This document shows positions 16,760 to 25,664 of a stretch of DNA of 63,068 nucleotides, one piece after another. Origin of the DNA: Chersky-840 sp036511675 (lineage in GTDB: Bacteria; Actinomycetota; Acidimicrobiia; Acidimicrobiales; UBA8190); assembly GCA_036511675.1 (NCBI GenBank), contig DATCBU010000072.1, forward strand, positions 1 through 63,068, written 5' to 3'. The position numbers were made by a program, and so were the translations under genes. How positions within the stretch are numbered: position 1 is the first letter of the stretch; the number at the start of each line of letters is the position of its first letter. The notes under the pieces are model-generated. The model was not told the origin of the DNA, searched no databases, and saw only the letters and a program-made list of their open reading frames with translations.

Positions 16760-18448
16760 GTGGGCTACTTCTGGACCATCGCCACCCTGGTCATCGCCCT
16801 CGGACTGACCTGGCGTTACCTGGGCTCCTACATGGCGGCGGTCTTCGAAGGCCGGGTGCACTTCCTGGGCTGGGCCGAGCGTCCCGTCTACCGGTTGCTG
16901 GGGACCGGTCCCGAGCAGGAGCAGACCTGGAAACGGTACGCGGGCTCACTGGTCATCTTCTCGGGCGTTTCCATCGCCATCACCTACCTGCTCATCCGGA
17001 TCCAAGGCTCGCTCCCGCTCAACCCCCAACACTTCGGAGCCGTGCCACCCGCACTCAGTTTCAACACAGCGTCCTCCTTCGTCACCAACACCAACTGGCA
17101 GAACTACGGCGGCGAGACGACGATGTCGTACTTCTCGCAGATCGGCGCCCTCACCGTGCAGCAGTTCGTGAGCCCGGCGGTGGGCATCGCCGTGGCCATC
17201 GCCCTGGTGCGTGGGTTCTCGCGACGTTCGTCCGCGACGATCGGGAACTTCTGGGTGGACATCACGCGGTGCGTGCTCTACATGCTGGTCCCCATGGCGT
17301 TCATCGCCGGGATCATCTTCGTGGGCGAGGGTGCGGTGCAGACCCTGGCCGGGCCCATCAGTTTCCGAGATGCATTGAACGGCGTCTCTCAGACCATCCC
17401 CCGAGGCCCGATCGGGTTCATGGAGGCCATCAAACAGCTCGGCACCAACGGCGGCGGGTTCCTGGACGCCAACTCGGCCACCACCTTCGAGAACCCGACG
17501 GGCCTCACCAACTGGCTCTCGATCTATCTGCTGCTCGCGATCCCCTTCGCCCTCACCTACACCTTCGGCAAGATGGTGGGAAGCGTCCGCCACGGCGCCA
17601 CCCTGCTCGCCGCCATGGTGATCATCTTCGGATCCTGGGTGACCTTCACCAGCTACGCCGAGCACCAGAACAACCCTGCCGTCGTCGCCGCCGGAGTGCA
17701 TTCCACGACGGGGAACACCGAGGGCAAGGAGGTCCGCTTCGGAGACACCACCACGGCGCTGTTCGGAGTGGCATCGACCAACACCTCCACCGGCTCCGCC
17801 GACGCCTCGTACGACTCGTTCACCCCCATGGGTGGGTTCGGGTTGCTCACGGGCATGATGCTCGGTGAGGTCACACCGGGAGGCACGGGAAGCGGCCTCT
17901 ACACGATCCTCATCTACGCCATCATCGCCGTGTTCATCGGCGGCCTGATGATCGGGCGAACACCCGAGTATCTCGGAAAGAAGATCCAGGCCAAGGAGGT
18001 GAAGCTCGCCGGCCTCGGGGCGCTCGTCATGCCGATCGTCGTGCTCGTGGTCACCGCCGTGGCGGTGTCGCTTCATGCCGGGCGGGCGGGCCCGCTCAAC
18101 GCCGGGCCGCACGGGTTCACCGAGATCCTGTACGGGCTCACATCCCAGGGCAACAACAACGGCTCCGCCTTCGGGGGGCTCACGGGCAACAGCGCTTTCT
18201 ACAACGTGGTGGGGGGGATCGACATGCTCCTCGGCCGCTTCGCCATCATCATCCCGGCCCTGGCCTTGGCGGGCACCCTGGCGGCGAAGAACGTGGTCCC
18301 CGAGTCGCTCGGGACGTTCCGGACCGACAACGGGATGTTCGTCGGCTTGACCGTCGGCGTGATCGTGATCATCGGCGGCCTGACCTTCTTCCCCGCCATC
18401 GCCCTCGGCCCCATCGTCGAGCAGCTCAGCCATGGAAAGTTGTTCTGA
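16760..18448 (+). CDS. kdpA: potassium-transporting ATPase subunit A
   Basis: 562 residues, normal for KdpA, with about ten membrane helices. The four selectivity-filter regions are visible: FNTASSFVTNTNWQNY, QLGTNGGGFLDANS, FGLLTGMMLGEVTPGG and SQGNNNGSAFGGL. It is the K+-selective channel-like subunit of the high-affinity Kdp pump. Starts at GTG 16760 directly after kdpF and overlaps kdpB by one base (TGATG). Confidence 0.96.
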   Translation: MGYFWTIATLVIALGLTWRYLGSYMAAVFEGRVHFLGWAERPVYRLLGTGPEQEQTWKRYAGSLVIFSGVSIAITYLLIRIQGSLPLNPQHFGAVPPALSFNTASSFVTNTNWQNYGGETTMSYFSQIGALTVQQFVSPAVGIAVAIALVRGFSRRSSATIGNFWVDITRCVLYMLVPMAFIAGIIFVGEGAVQTLAGPISFRDALNGVSQTIPRGPIGFMEAIKQLGTNGGGFLDANSATTFENPTGLTNWLSIYLLLAIPFALTYTFGKMVGSVRHGATLLAAMVIIFGSWVTFTSYAEHQNNPAVVAAGVHSTTGNTEGKEVRFGDTTTALFGVASTNTSTGSADASYDSFTPMGGFGLLTGMMLGEVTPGGTGSGLYTILIYAIIAVFIGGLMIGRTPEYLGKKIQAKEVKLAGLGALVMPIVVLVVTAVAVSLHAGRAGPLNAGPHGFTEILYGLTSQGNNNGSAFGGLTGNSAFYNVVGGIDMLLGRFAIIIPALALAGTLAAKNVVPESLGTFRTDNGMFVGLTVGVIVIIGGLTFFPAIALGPIVEQLSHGKLF

Positions 18449-20538
18449 TGACGACTCTGACTGCCCAATCGCAGCCCCAGCCGGAGCCCGGTTCTACGCC
18501 ACATGGCGTGGCCGAGGCCCGGAGCCTGTTCGACGGCGAGATTCTGCGGCGAGCGTTTGTCGACTCCTTCAAGAAGCTCGACCCCCGGGTGCAGATCAAG
18601 AACCCGGTCATGTTCGTAGTTCTGGTGGGAACCGTGGTCGTGTTCATCGAGTCGATCGCCCATCCCGGCATCTTCGACTGGTCCATCACGATCTGGTTGT
18701 TCTTGACCGTCATCTTCGCCAACTTCGCCGAGGCCATGGCCGAGGGACGGGGCAAGGCCCAGGCCGACACCCTGCGTCGGATGCGATCCGAGACTGAGGC
18801 GCGCCGGCTGGGTCCGGACGGGTCCGAGGAGCGTGTGGCGGCGGCGGAGTTGGCCAAAGGCGACCTCGTGGTATGCGAGGCCGGCGACGTCATCCCCTCC
18901 GACGGCGAGATCCTGGAGGGCATTGCCTCGGTCGACGAATCGGCGATCACCGGAGAGTCGGCCCCCGTCATCCGGGAGTCGGGGGGCGACCGCTCGGCGG
19001 TGACGGGCGGGACCAAGGTCCTCTCCGACCGCATCGTGGTGCGGATCACGGCGGAGCGCGGGCGGACCTTCCTCGACCGCATGATCACCCTGGTGGAGGG
19101 GGCCAACCGGCAGAAGACCCCCAACGAGATCGCCCTCACCATCCTCCTGGCCGTGCTCACCATCGTGTTCCTGCCGGTCGTGGTGTCCCTACAGCTGTTC
19201 GCGCACTTCTCGGGCACCACGGTGTCGGTGGTGATCCTGGTCTCGCTGTTGGTGTGTCTCATCCCGACCACCATCGGGGCACTGCTGTCTGCCATCGGCA
19301 TCGCCGGCATGGACCGCCTGGTGCAGCGCAACGTGCTGGCCATGAGCGGCCGGGCCGTGGAAGCGGCCGGCGACGTGCAGACGCTGCTCCTCGACAAGAC
19401 CGGCACCATCACCCTGGGGAACCGCATGGCGTCCGCCTTCTTCCCCGCCGGCGGCCACAGCGAGGACGAGCTGGCCGACGCCGCTCAGTTGGCCTCACTC
19501 GCCGACGAGACCCCCGAAGGACGGTCCATCGTGGTGCTGGCCAAAGAACGCTTCGCCATCCGCGAGCGTGATCTCGGTGAGGAACACACCTTCGTGCCGT
19601 TCTCGGCGACGACCCGCATGTCGGGCCTCGACATCGATGGCCGTCACATCCGCAAGGGGGCGGCCGACTCGGTGCGGCGCTGGGTCGAGGAACAAGGTGG
19701 CACGAGCCCCCAGGGGCTCAATGAGATCGTCGAGCGCCTGTCTCGGGCGGGATCCACGCCGCTGGTGGTGGCCGACGGAACCAGAATCCTCGGGGTCATC
19801 GAGCTCAAGGACGTCGTGAAGCAAGGCATCCGGGAGAAGTTCGACGAGATGCGCCGGATGGGCATCCGTACCGTGATGATCACCGGTGACAACCCGCTCA
19901 CCGCCGCGGCCATCGCCCAAGAGGCAGGGGTCGACGACTATCTCGCCGAGGCCACGCCCGAGGCCAAGATGGCGCTCATCCGCTCCGAACAAGAGGGCGG
20001 AAAACTCATTGCCATGACCGGTGACGGCACCAACGACGCCCCCGCTCTGGCCCAGGCCGACGTCGGGGTGGCGATGAACACGGGAACGACGGCGGCCAAA
20101 GAGGCGGGGAACATGGTCGACCTCGATTCGAACCCGACCAAGCTGATCGATGTCGTCGAGATCGGCAAACAACTGCTCATCACCCGGGGTTCGCTCACCA
20201 CCTTCTCCATCGCCAACGACGTGGCCAAGTACTTCGCCATCATTCCTGCGCTCTTCGCCACCCTCTACACGCGACCGGGTGTTCCGGGACCTCTGAACAC
20301 GCTCAACATCATGAAGCTGCACAGCCCGCAGAGTGCTGTGCTCTCGGCCGTCATCTTTAATGCTTTGGTGATCGTGGCACTGATCCCGTTGGCACTTCGA
20401 GGCGTCCGCTTCCGGGCGGCATCGTCAGCAGCCATTCTGCGCCGCAACGTCTGGATCTACGGGGTGGGCGGGATCATCGTCCCCTTCATCTTCATCAAGC
20501 TCATCGACCTCATTCTCGTCGCCCTCCACGCCTACTGA
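18448..20538 (+). CDS. kdpB: potassium-transporting P-type ATPase subunit B
   Basis: 696 residues of the P-type ATPase family. ITGESAPV is the actuator-domain TGES motif, LLLDKTGTITLGN carries the phosphorylated Asp, and MTGDGTNDAPALAQADVG closes the P domain. KdpB hydrolyses ATP to drive K+ uptake through KdpA. The usual N-terminal LFDGEILRRAFVDSFKKLDPR segment is also there, cut by no frameshift. Confidence 0.96.
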   Translation: MTTLTAQSQPQPEPGSTPHGVAEARSLFDGEILRRAFVDSFKKLDPRVQIKNPVMFVVLVGTVVVFIESIAHPGIFDWSITIWLFLTVIFANFAEAMAEGRGKAQADTLRRMRSETEARRLGPDGSEERVAAAELAKGDLVVCEAGDVIPSDGEILEGIASVDESAITGESAPVIRESGGDRSAVTGGTKVLSDRIVVRITAERGRTFLDRMITLVEGANRQKTPNEIALTILLAVLTIVFLPVVVSLQLFAHFSGTTVSVVILVSLLVCLIPTTIGALLSAIGIAGMDRLVQRNVLAMSGRAVEAAGDVQTLLLDKTGTITLGNRMASAFFPAGGHSEDELADAAQLASLADETPEGRSIVVLAKERFAIRERDLGEEHTFVPFSATTRMSGLDIDGRHIRKGAADSVRRWVEEQGGTSPQGLNEIVERLSRAGSTPLVVADGTRILGVIELKDVVKQGIREKFDEMRRMGIRTVMITGDNPLTAAAIAQEAGVDDYLAEATPEAKMALIRSEQEGGKLIAMTGDGTNDAPALAQADVGVAMNTGTTAAKEAGNMVDLDSNPTKLIDVVEIGKQLLITRGSLTTFSIANDVAKYFAIIPALFATLYTRPGVPGPLNTLNIMKLHSPQSAVLSAVIFNALVIVALIPLALRGVRFRAASSAAILRRNVWIYGVGGIIVPFIFIKLIDLILVALHAY

Positions 20539-20551
20539 TGGAGATCCTGTG

Positions 20552-21145
20552 ATGCTCGTCCACCTCCGTCGTTCTGTCGTCTTCGCTCTCGTCGCCATCG
20601 TGCTGACGTTCCTGTTCGCCTTCGTGGGCACCGGCGTCTCTCAGCTCTTGTTCAAGCACCAGGCGAACGGGTCGCTCACGGCCAACGGCTCGACCCTCAT
20701 CGGCCAGAATTGGTCGAGCACCAACTGTCCGGGCCACCCGGTGGGGAGCTGTGTCTTTCAGGGTCGGCCCGACGACCTCGGCCCCTACAGCGGCGACAAC
20801 CCGTTGGTCGCCAATGGCAAGAGCGGGGAGTCGGCCGCCACCAACCTCGGCCCGCGCTCGAAGGTCCTCTATGCCGACACCAAGCAGCTCGTCGCCTATT
20901 GGCACAAGCGCGGTGTGAACCCGACCCCCGATCTCGTCACGACCTCGGGCAGCGGCTACGACCCCGACATCACGCCCCAGGACGCGCTGGCCCAGATCCC
21001 CATGGTCTCCAAGGCCACCGGGATCGATCCGTCGACACTTCGGGCTCTTATCTCTCGGGAAACAAACGGCGCCCAGCTGGGCTTCATGGGCAGCAGCTAC
21101 ATCGACGTCTTGCAGCTGAACGAGGGCCTCGCCCGACTCGGGTGA
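20552..21145 (+). CDS. kdpC: potassium-transporting ATPase subunit C
   Basis: About 198 residues with an N-terminal membrane helix and the KdpC periplasmic domain: SLIGQNW-type segment (STLIGQNWSS), FQGRPDD, SGGSN-like ATNLGP, and the C-terminal VSKATGIDPSTLRALI. It stabilises the complex and raises ATP affinity. ATG 20552 has GGAGATCC upstream; GTG 20549 is one codon earlier. The motif ...GLARLG ends the protein, shorter at the C-terminus than some homologues. Confidence 0.94.
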   Translation: MLVHLRRSVVFALVAIVLTFLFAFVGTGVSQLLFKHQANGSLTANGSTLIGQNWSSTNCPGHPVGSCVFQGRPDDLGPYSGDNPLVANGKSGESAATNLGPRSKVLYADTKQLVAYWHKRGVNPTPDLVTTSGSGYDPDITPQDALAQIPMVSKATGIDPSTLRALISRETNGAQLGFMGSSYIDVLQLNEGLARLG

Positions 21146-21293
21146 GCCCCTGGCAGTTCCACTGGACCTCCATCCCAGTCCGGTATATCTAGTGATCCCG
21201 ACTGGGTACCAGACAGCCGAGATGGCCCCGTCAGCGCACCGGTAGCCGGCACTTCCGAGCGCCCCGCCGGGGCGACGTATGGCATTCTGAGCC

Positions 21294-21497
21294 GTGATGA
21301 TGGGTCGCCTATTCACCTGGAGAATGAACCTCTACAGGCTCATTGTCGGCGCCGTGGTTCTGGCCATCGTGCTCCCTACATGGGCTCTCGGGGTGCAGGC
21401 GATGTGGCTTGTTGCGATCGGCTGCATCCTCGTCGTCCTTGGCGCCGTAGTTATTGGCACGCGTGTGCTGTCTATTCGAGAATGGCTGCGTCGCTGA
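21294..21497 (+). CDS. small two-helix membrane protein
   Basis: 67 residues from GTG 21294 (ATG 21297 and 21300 are also in frame). Two hydrophobic segments (about 17-33 and 36-54) separated by a short turn, with basic ends and a RREWLRR-like tail (REWLRR). Not recognised. It lies 148 bp after kdpC and before a universal stress protein, on the same strand, and could be part of a potassium-stress group. Confidence 0.5.
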   Translation: MMMGRLFTWRMNLYRLIVGAVVLAIVLPTWALGVQAMWLVAIGCILVVLGAVVIGTRVLSIREWLRR

Positions 21498-21861
21498 TCA
21501 CGTTTGGCCCCAAACCGGACCGCCCTAAAGGTGCCGCTCCGGGTCGCCCGATCGACGAGCCAAGACCGTCCGGAGCTGCCGGTGTGAGTACGGGTAGCTA
21601 AAGGGGCAGAACCCAGGCCATCAGCGCCGAAAATGCTGCGCGGGTGCCTCCAAGGCGAGGCGAGAAGGATCGGCACTTCCAGGATGACCTGTCAACGTGT
21701 TGGTGGCAAGGATCGTCGACGTGCCTGAAGGGTGAAGGACCCCGTCATCGATGGACACTCGCTGAACTCGGTTGAAGTAGCGGACCGACGCACATAGATT
21801 GCCTGGAAGACGTCAGCACCAGGACGTTCGCGTGATGCCGCGATGGGTGAGAGGAGCCCTC
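21498..21861. other. intergenic region, small palindrome and USP promoter
   Basis: No gene seen. Just after the small membrane-protein stop lies GTTTGG-CC-CCAAAC (21502-21515), a perfect palindrome that could end the preceding transcript or bind a regulator. The rest appears unstructured until the promoter at 21772. Confidence 0.4.
21772..21800 (+). promoter_or_regulatory. promoter of the universal stress protein gene
   Basis: TTGAAG (21772-21777) and TAGATT (21795-21800) with a 17-bp spacer. The predicted transcript has a leader of about 55 bases before ATG 21862, including the GAGAGGAG ribosome site. Confidence 0.5.
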
Positions 21862-22302
21862 ATGTATAAAGCGATTGTCGTTGGCACGGACGGGTCAGAC
21901 CGCGCCGCGGTTGCCGTCATAGAGGCCTTTGCCCTCGCCAAGATGACAGGGGCGAAGGTGCATGCCGTTCATGCGGTTCACCTCGCAGCCACGGCGGGAT
22001 TCTCTGACGTGGCCGGAGCGGCGCAGGCCACAAGTGCCGGTCTGCGCGACCACGCTGACCGCGTCCGGACGCAGCTGCTTGCCGAGGCCGAACGCCACGG
22101 AGTGTCTGCCGAGGTGCACAATCCCGAGGGTGACCCGGCTGATGCACTCATCAGGATTGCTGAGGCTGTGGATGCCGACCTCGTGGTAGTTGGGAACCGA
22201 GGCATGGCTGGGATGAAACGCTTCGTGCTTGGAAGCGTTCCTAACAAGGTGTCGCATCAGTGCCCCTGCAGCCTCCTCATAGTCGACACAGACCGCACCT
22301 GA
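21862..22302 (+). CDS. universal stress protein
   Basis: 146 residues, a single UspA domain. KAIVVGTDGSDRA opens the fold and the ATP-binding loop GNRGMAGMKRFVLGSV is complete, so it should be an ATP-binding type. ATG 21862 has GAGAGGAG upstream. Position after kdp suggests a link to potassium or osmotic stress, since UspA domains also occur in KdpD sensors; this is inference. Confidence 0.88.
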   Translation: MYKAIVVGTDGSDRAAVAVIEAFALAKMTGAKVHAVHAVHLAATAGFSDVAGAAQATSAGLRDHADRVRTQLLAEAERHGVSAEVHNPEGDPADALIRIAEAVDADLVVVGNRGMAGMKRFVLGSVPNKVSHQCPCSLLIVDTDRT

Positions 22303-22418
22303 GCCTCGAGCGCTGCCCGCCTTTTTCTGATCCCAAAGCACCCTGAGAAGACGTCACTGCAAGCAGTAACGCAACAGGGGATCGCCCTGTGGAATCCCTT
22401 CTACCGCTTCGAGGTTTG

Positions 22419-22438
22419 AGCGCGCCCTAGCGGGCGCT
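22419..22438. terminator. possible shared terminator between USP and Fur-family genes
   Basis: CGCCC (22423-22427) pairs with GGGCG (22432-22436) and AGC/GCT extends it with a bulge. It lies between two convergent genes and overlaps the stop codon of the Fur-family gene. No T-run; function inferred. Confidence 0.3.
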
Positions 22439-22906
22439 GTCACCGGCAACGCGTTCGGAGCCGCCGGCACAGTGCGCGCAGGTGCCGAAGACCTCGAGCG
22501 AGTGCCAGACGTCGGAGAAGCCGTTCGCCTCGCCCACCTTCACGGCCCAACGTTCCATGGGTGCCGACTCGACTTCCACGGCGGTGCCGCACGAGACGCA
22601 CACCAGGTGATGGTGGTGCGACGTCCCGCAGCGCCGGTAGAGCTGTTCGCCGGCATCGTCGCGCACCACGTCGATCTCGCCCGCGTCACTGAGCATCTTG
22701 AGCGCCCGGTACACCGTGGCCAGCCCGATCTTCTCGCCCGTCTGGCGGATCGAGGCGTGGATGGCCTGGGCGCTGCGGAAGCTGCCGGTCTGCCCCAGCG
22801 CAGCGAGCACGGCGCGCCGTTGTCGGGTGTGGCGCGGGGCACCCCCGAACGTCACCTGTTCGGACGCCTTGTCCTGGGCCATGGGATCACTATGCCATCG
22901 CGCCAT
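22427..22906 (-). CDS. zur: Fur-family metalloregulator, probably Zur
   Basis: 159 residues. The winged helix (RHTRQRRAVLAAL to LATVYRALKML) and the dimer/metal domain with HHHHLVCVSCG and a final CAHC are complete, so the structural Cys4 zinc site is present. Start ATG 22906 has GAGGA at good distance; ATG 22882 is a shorter option. It is divergent from a metal ABC importer, and a palindrome lies in that importer's promoter, so it most likely represses import when zinc is plentiful. Mn or Fe as the effector cannot be ruled out. Confidence 0.85.
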   Translation of the reverse strand: MARWHSDPMAQDKASEQVTFGGAPRHTRQRRAVLAALGQTGSFRSAQAIHASIRQTGEKIGLATVYRALKMLSDAGEIDVVRDDAGEQLYRRCGTSHHHHLVCVSCGTAVEVESAPMERWAVKVGEANGFSDVWHSLEVFGTCAHCAGGSERVAGDSAR

Positions 22907-22962
22907 GTCGGTCCTCGGGTGCCTCCCCGGGTCGGCCCCGGGCCACGGCTCCTGATTCTATC

Positions 22963-22991
22963 TTGTATTGAGAATCACTCTCGTTTAGCGT
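22963..22991 (+). promoter_or_regulatory. metal-importer promoter with embedded Zur-like operator
   Basis: TTGTAT (22963-22968) and TAGCGT (22986-22991) are 17 bp apart. Between them lies GAGAATCACTCTC (22970-22982), an imperfect inverted repeat resembling Fur/Zur boxes. GTG 22999 falls seven bases after the -10 box, so the transcript would be leaderless and repression would be by blocking polymerase. Confidence 0.5.
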
Positions 22992-22998
22992 GGGGGAG

Positions 22999-23931
22999 GT
23001 GCAGCCCCGGCGCCCAATCAGGCCGATCGTGGGTGTCGTGGCACCCCTGGTGGTGGCGGTCTGCCTTGGCGGGTGCGCCCTCGGCTCCGCCGGGGCGGGC
23101 TCGGGACCGGGTGGGACCATCTCGGTGGTGGCGGCGGAGAACTTCTGGGGGAGCATCGCCAAGCAGGTCGGCGGCGACCGGGTGGCCGTCACGAGCATCA
23201 TCACCAACCCCGACACCGATCCCCACTCCTACGAGGCCACGCCCCAGGACGGGCGGCTCTTCGCCACGGCCCAGCTCGTCATCGTCAACGGCGTGGGTTA
23301 TGACCCCTGGAGCCAGGGCCTGCTGGCCGCCGATCCGGCCCCGGGGCGCAGGGTGCTCGATGTGGGCACGCTGGTCGGTATCCCGGCGGGGGGGAATCCC
23401 CACCGGTGGTACGACCCCGCCGATGTGCAGAAAGTCGTCGCCCAGATCGCGGCCGACTACTCGCGCATCGACCCCGCCGACGCGTCGTACGTCGAGGGTC
23501 AGGAACGCTCCTTCGACACCGTGGGGCTGGGGCCATACCACGCGCTCGTCAACACCATCAGGGCCAAGTACAGCGGGACGCCCATCGGGGCGTCGGAAAG
23601 CATCGTCACCCCCCTCGCCGCCGCACTGGGACTGCGGTTGCTCACCCCCCAGACGTTCCTTGACGCCATTAGCGAGGGCAATGACCCCACCGCGGCGGAC
23701 AAGGCCACCATCGACGCCCAGATCCAGCACGGGCAGATCAAGATCTACGTCTACAACAGCCAGAACGCCACCCCGGACGTGACCGCCCAGGTCCGGGCGG
23801 CGCGCGCCCGGGGCATCCCGGTGGTCACGGTCACCGAGACGCTCGCTCCGGCCGGCGCCACCTTCCAGGCGTGGCAGGTGCGCCAGCTCCGGGGCATCGA
23901 GGCCGCCCTGAAGCGCGCCACGGGGCACTGA
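22999..23931 (+). CDS. metal ABC transporter substrate-binding lipoprotein
   Basis: About 310 residues of the ZnuA/TroA family. A lipoprotein signal ends in LGGC. Metal ligands fit the His in DPHSYEA and in NPHRWYDP, while the usual third His position reads SESIVTPL, with Glu, and the family's His-rich loop is absent. That set occurs in an actinobacterial branch and may alter metal choice. GTG 22999 fits a leaderless start; GTG 22990 is three codons earlier. First gene of the importer operon. Confidence 0.85.
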   Translation: MQPRRPIRPIVGVVAPLVVAVCLGGCALGSAGAGSGPGGTISVVAAENFWGSIAKQVGGDRVAVTSIITNPDTDPHSYEATPQDGRLFATAQLVIVNGVGYDPWSQGLLAADPAPGRRVLDVGTLVGIPAGGNPHRWYDPADVQKVVAQIAADYSRIDPADASYVEGQERSFDTVGLGPYHALVNTIRAKYSGTPIGASESIVTPLAAALGLRLLTPQTFLDAISEGNDPTAADKATIDAQIQHGQIKIYVYNSQNATPDVTAQVRAARARGIPVVTVTETLAPAGATFQAWQVRQLRGIEAALKRATGH

Positions 23932-23932
23932 C

Positions 23933-24787
23933 GTGGAAGCTCGGGGTGGCGATGTCGTCAGCTTGACGGGGGCGGCTGTCCGGGTGGGGGGTCGGACTCT
24001 GTGGGCAGGGGTCGATCTCTCGGTCGGCGCCGGGGAGTTCGTGGCGGTGCTCGGGCCCAACGGCGTGGGGAAGTCGACCCTGGTGAAAGTGATCCTCGGT
24101 CTCCTGCCCCTGTCGGCCGGTGTGGTGACCGTCTTCGACGATCGACCTGGGCACCACAACGACCGCATCGGGTACCTTCCCCAACGGCGTAGCTTCGAGC
24201 CGTCGCTGCGGGTCCGAGGCATCGACATCGTGCGGCTCGGGCTCAACGGCGACCGGTTCGGTATCCCGCTCCCGATCTCACGTCGCTCCCGAGAGCGCCG
24301 GCGCGCCGATGAGCAACGCATCACCGAGGTCGTGGAGCTCGTCGACGCATCGGCGCTCGTCGACCGCCCCATCGGGGAGCTGTCGGGCGGGGAGCAGCAG
24401 CGGATCCTCATCGCCCAGGCGCTCGTACGCCGTCCCAGTTTGCTCCTGCTCGACGAACCGCTCGACAGCCTCGACCTTCCCAACCAGGGCTCGGTGGCCG
24501 CCCTGGTCAGCACCATCTGTCGCCAGGCGGGGGTGAGCGTCATGATGGTGGCCCACGACGTCAACCCGATCCTTTCCTACCTCGACCGGGTCGTGTACAT
24601 CGCCGAAGGCGGCGTGGCGGCGGGGACACCGCACGAGGTGATCACGAGCGCCACGCTGAGCCGCCTGTACCGGACTTCCATCGAGGTGCTCACCACGTCC
24701 GACGGGCGGCTCGTGGTCGTGGGACATCCCGAGGCACCCGCCCATCACGCCGATCGTCACGGAGGCGCAGCCCATGGCGCTCACTGA
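23933..24787 (+). CDS. metal ABC transporter ATP-binding protein
   Basis: 284 residues with Walker A GPNGVGKST, the signature LSGGEQQR, Walker B LLLLDEP and the switch His in MVAHD. It powers the importer made with the two permeases downstream. The C-terminus is His-rich (HHADRHGGAAHGAH), which may bind the transported metal. Starts one base after the stop of the binding-protein gene and overlaps the next gene by 14 bp. Confidence 0.92.
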   Translation: MEARGGDVVSLTGAAVRVGGRTLWAGVDLSVGAGEFVAVLGPNGVGKSTLVKVILGLLPLSAGVVTVFDDRPGHHNDRIGYLPQRRSFEPSLRVRGIDIVRLGLNGDRFGIPLPISRRSRERRRADEQRITEVVELVDASALVDRPIGELSGGEQQRILIAQALVRRPSLLLLDEPLDSLDLPNQGSVAALVSTICRQAGVSVMMVAHDVNPILSYLDRVVYIAEGGVAAGTPHEVITSATLSRLYRTSIEVLTTSDGRLVVVGHPEAPAHHADRHGGAAHGAH

Positions 24788-25664
24788 CGCCGGCGCCGCG
24801 TTGACGTGGAACCTCGTCGCTGACTTCCGGCAGCTGCTGCAGTTCGGGTTCATGGTCAACGCGCTGCGGGCGGGGACGGTGGTGGCCGTCATGGCCGCGG
24901 CGATCGGGTGGTTCATGGTGATGCGGCGCCAGAGCTTCGCCGGGCACACCATCGCCGTGGTGGGTTTCCCCGGGGCGGCGGGGGCCACGTTGATCGGGGT
25001 CAGCGCCCTGTACGGGTATTTCGCCTTCTGCATCGTGGCCGCGGTGGTGATCTCGGCCGTGCCGCACTCCCGGGGGAAGGCCTTCAGCCAGGAGAACGCC
25101 GTCACCGGGACGGTCCAGACCTTGCTCCTGGCGTTGGGCTTCCTGTTCGTGAGCCTGTACCGGGGCAACCTCGACGGCATCAACTCCCTGCTGTTCGGGA
25201 ACTTCCTGGGGATCACCGACAGCCAGGTCCTGACGCTGCTGGTGGTGGCCGTGGTTGCGCTCGGGATCCTGGCCGGTATCAGCCGCCCCTTGCTTTTCGC
25301 GTCGATCGATCCCGACGTGGCCGCCGCGCGCGGTGTCCCGGTGCGGGGGCTGTCGTTGGTGTTCCTCCTCCTCCTCGGCCTGGCCGCGGCGGAGGCCAGT
25401 CAGATCACCGGCGCCCTCCTCGTGTTCGCGCTCCTGGTCATGCCCGCTGCCACCGCCCAGCGCCTCACGCCCCGCCCCCTCCTCGGGGGTGCCATCGCCG
25501 TGGCCCTGGGCCTGGTGGTCACCTGGGCCGGGCTCGCCATCGCCTACTTCTCCCCGTATCCGATCGGCTTCTGGGTCACCACCCTCGCCTTCGGCACCTA
25601 TGTGGCCGCCGGTGTCGGCACCGCGCGACGGCGGACGAGACACGCCCTGCGAGCCCCGGCATGA
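24774..25664 (+). CDS. metal ABC transporter permease 1
   Basis: 296 residues with about eight membrane helices and ABC-3 family landmarks: MRRQSFAGHTIAVVGFPGAA near the N-terminus, and LLFASIDPDVAAARGVPVRGL for coupling to the ATPase. It forms half of the channel, presumably as a heterodimer with the next gene product. Overlaps both neighbours. Confidence 0.9.
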   Translation: MALTDAGAALTWNLVADFRQLLQFGFMVNALRAGTVVAVMAAAIGWFMVMRRQSFAGHTIAVVGFPGAAGATLIGVSALYGYFAFCIVAAVVISAVPHSRGKAFSQENAVTGTVQTLLLALGFLFVSLYRGNLDGINSLLFGNFLGITDSQVLTLLVVAVVALGILAGISRPLLFASIDPDVAAARGVPVRGLSLVFLLLLGLAAAEASQITGALLVFALLVMPAATAQRLTPRPLLGGAIAVALGLVVTWAGLAIAYFSPYPIGFWVTTLAFGTYVAAGVGTARRRTRHALRAPA

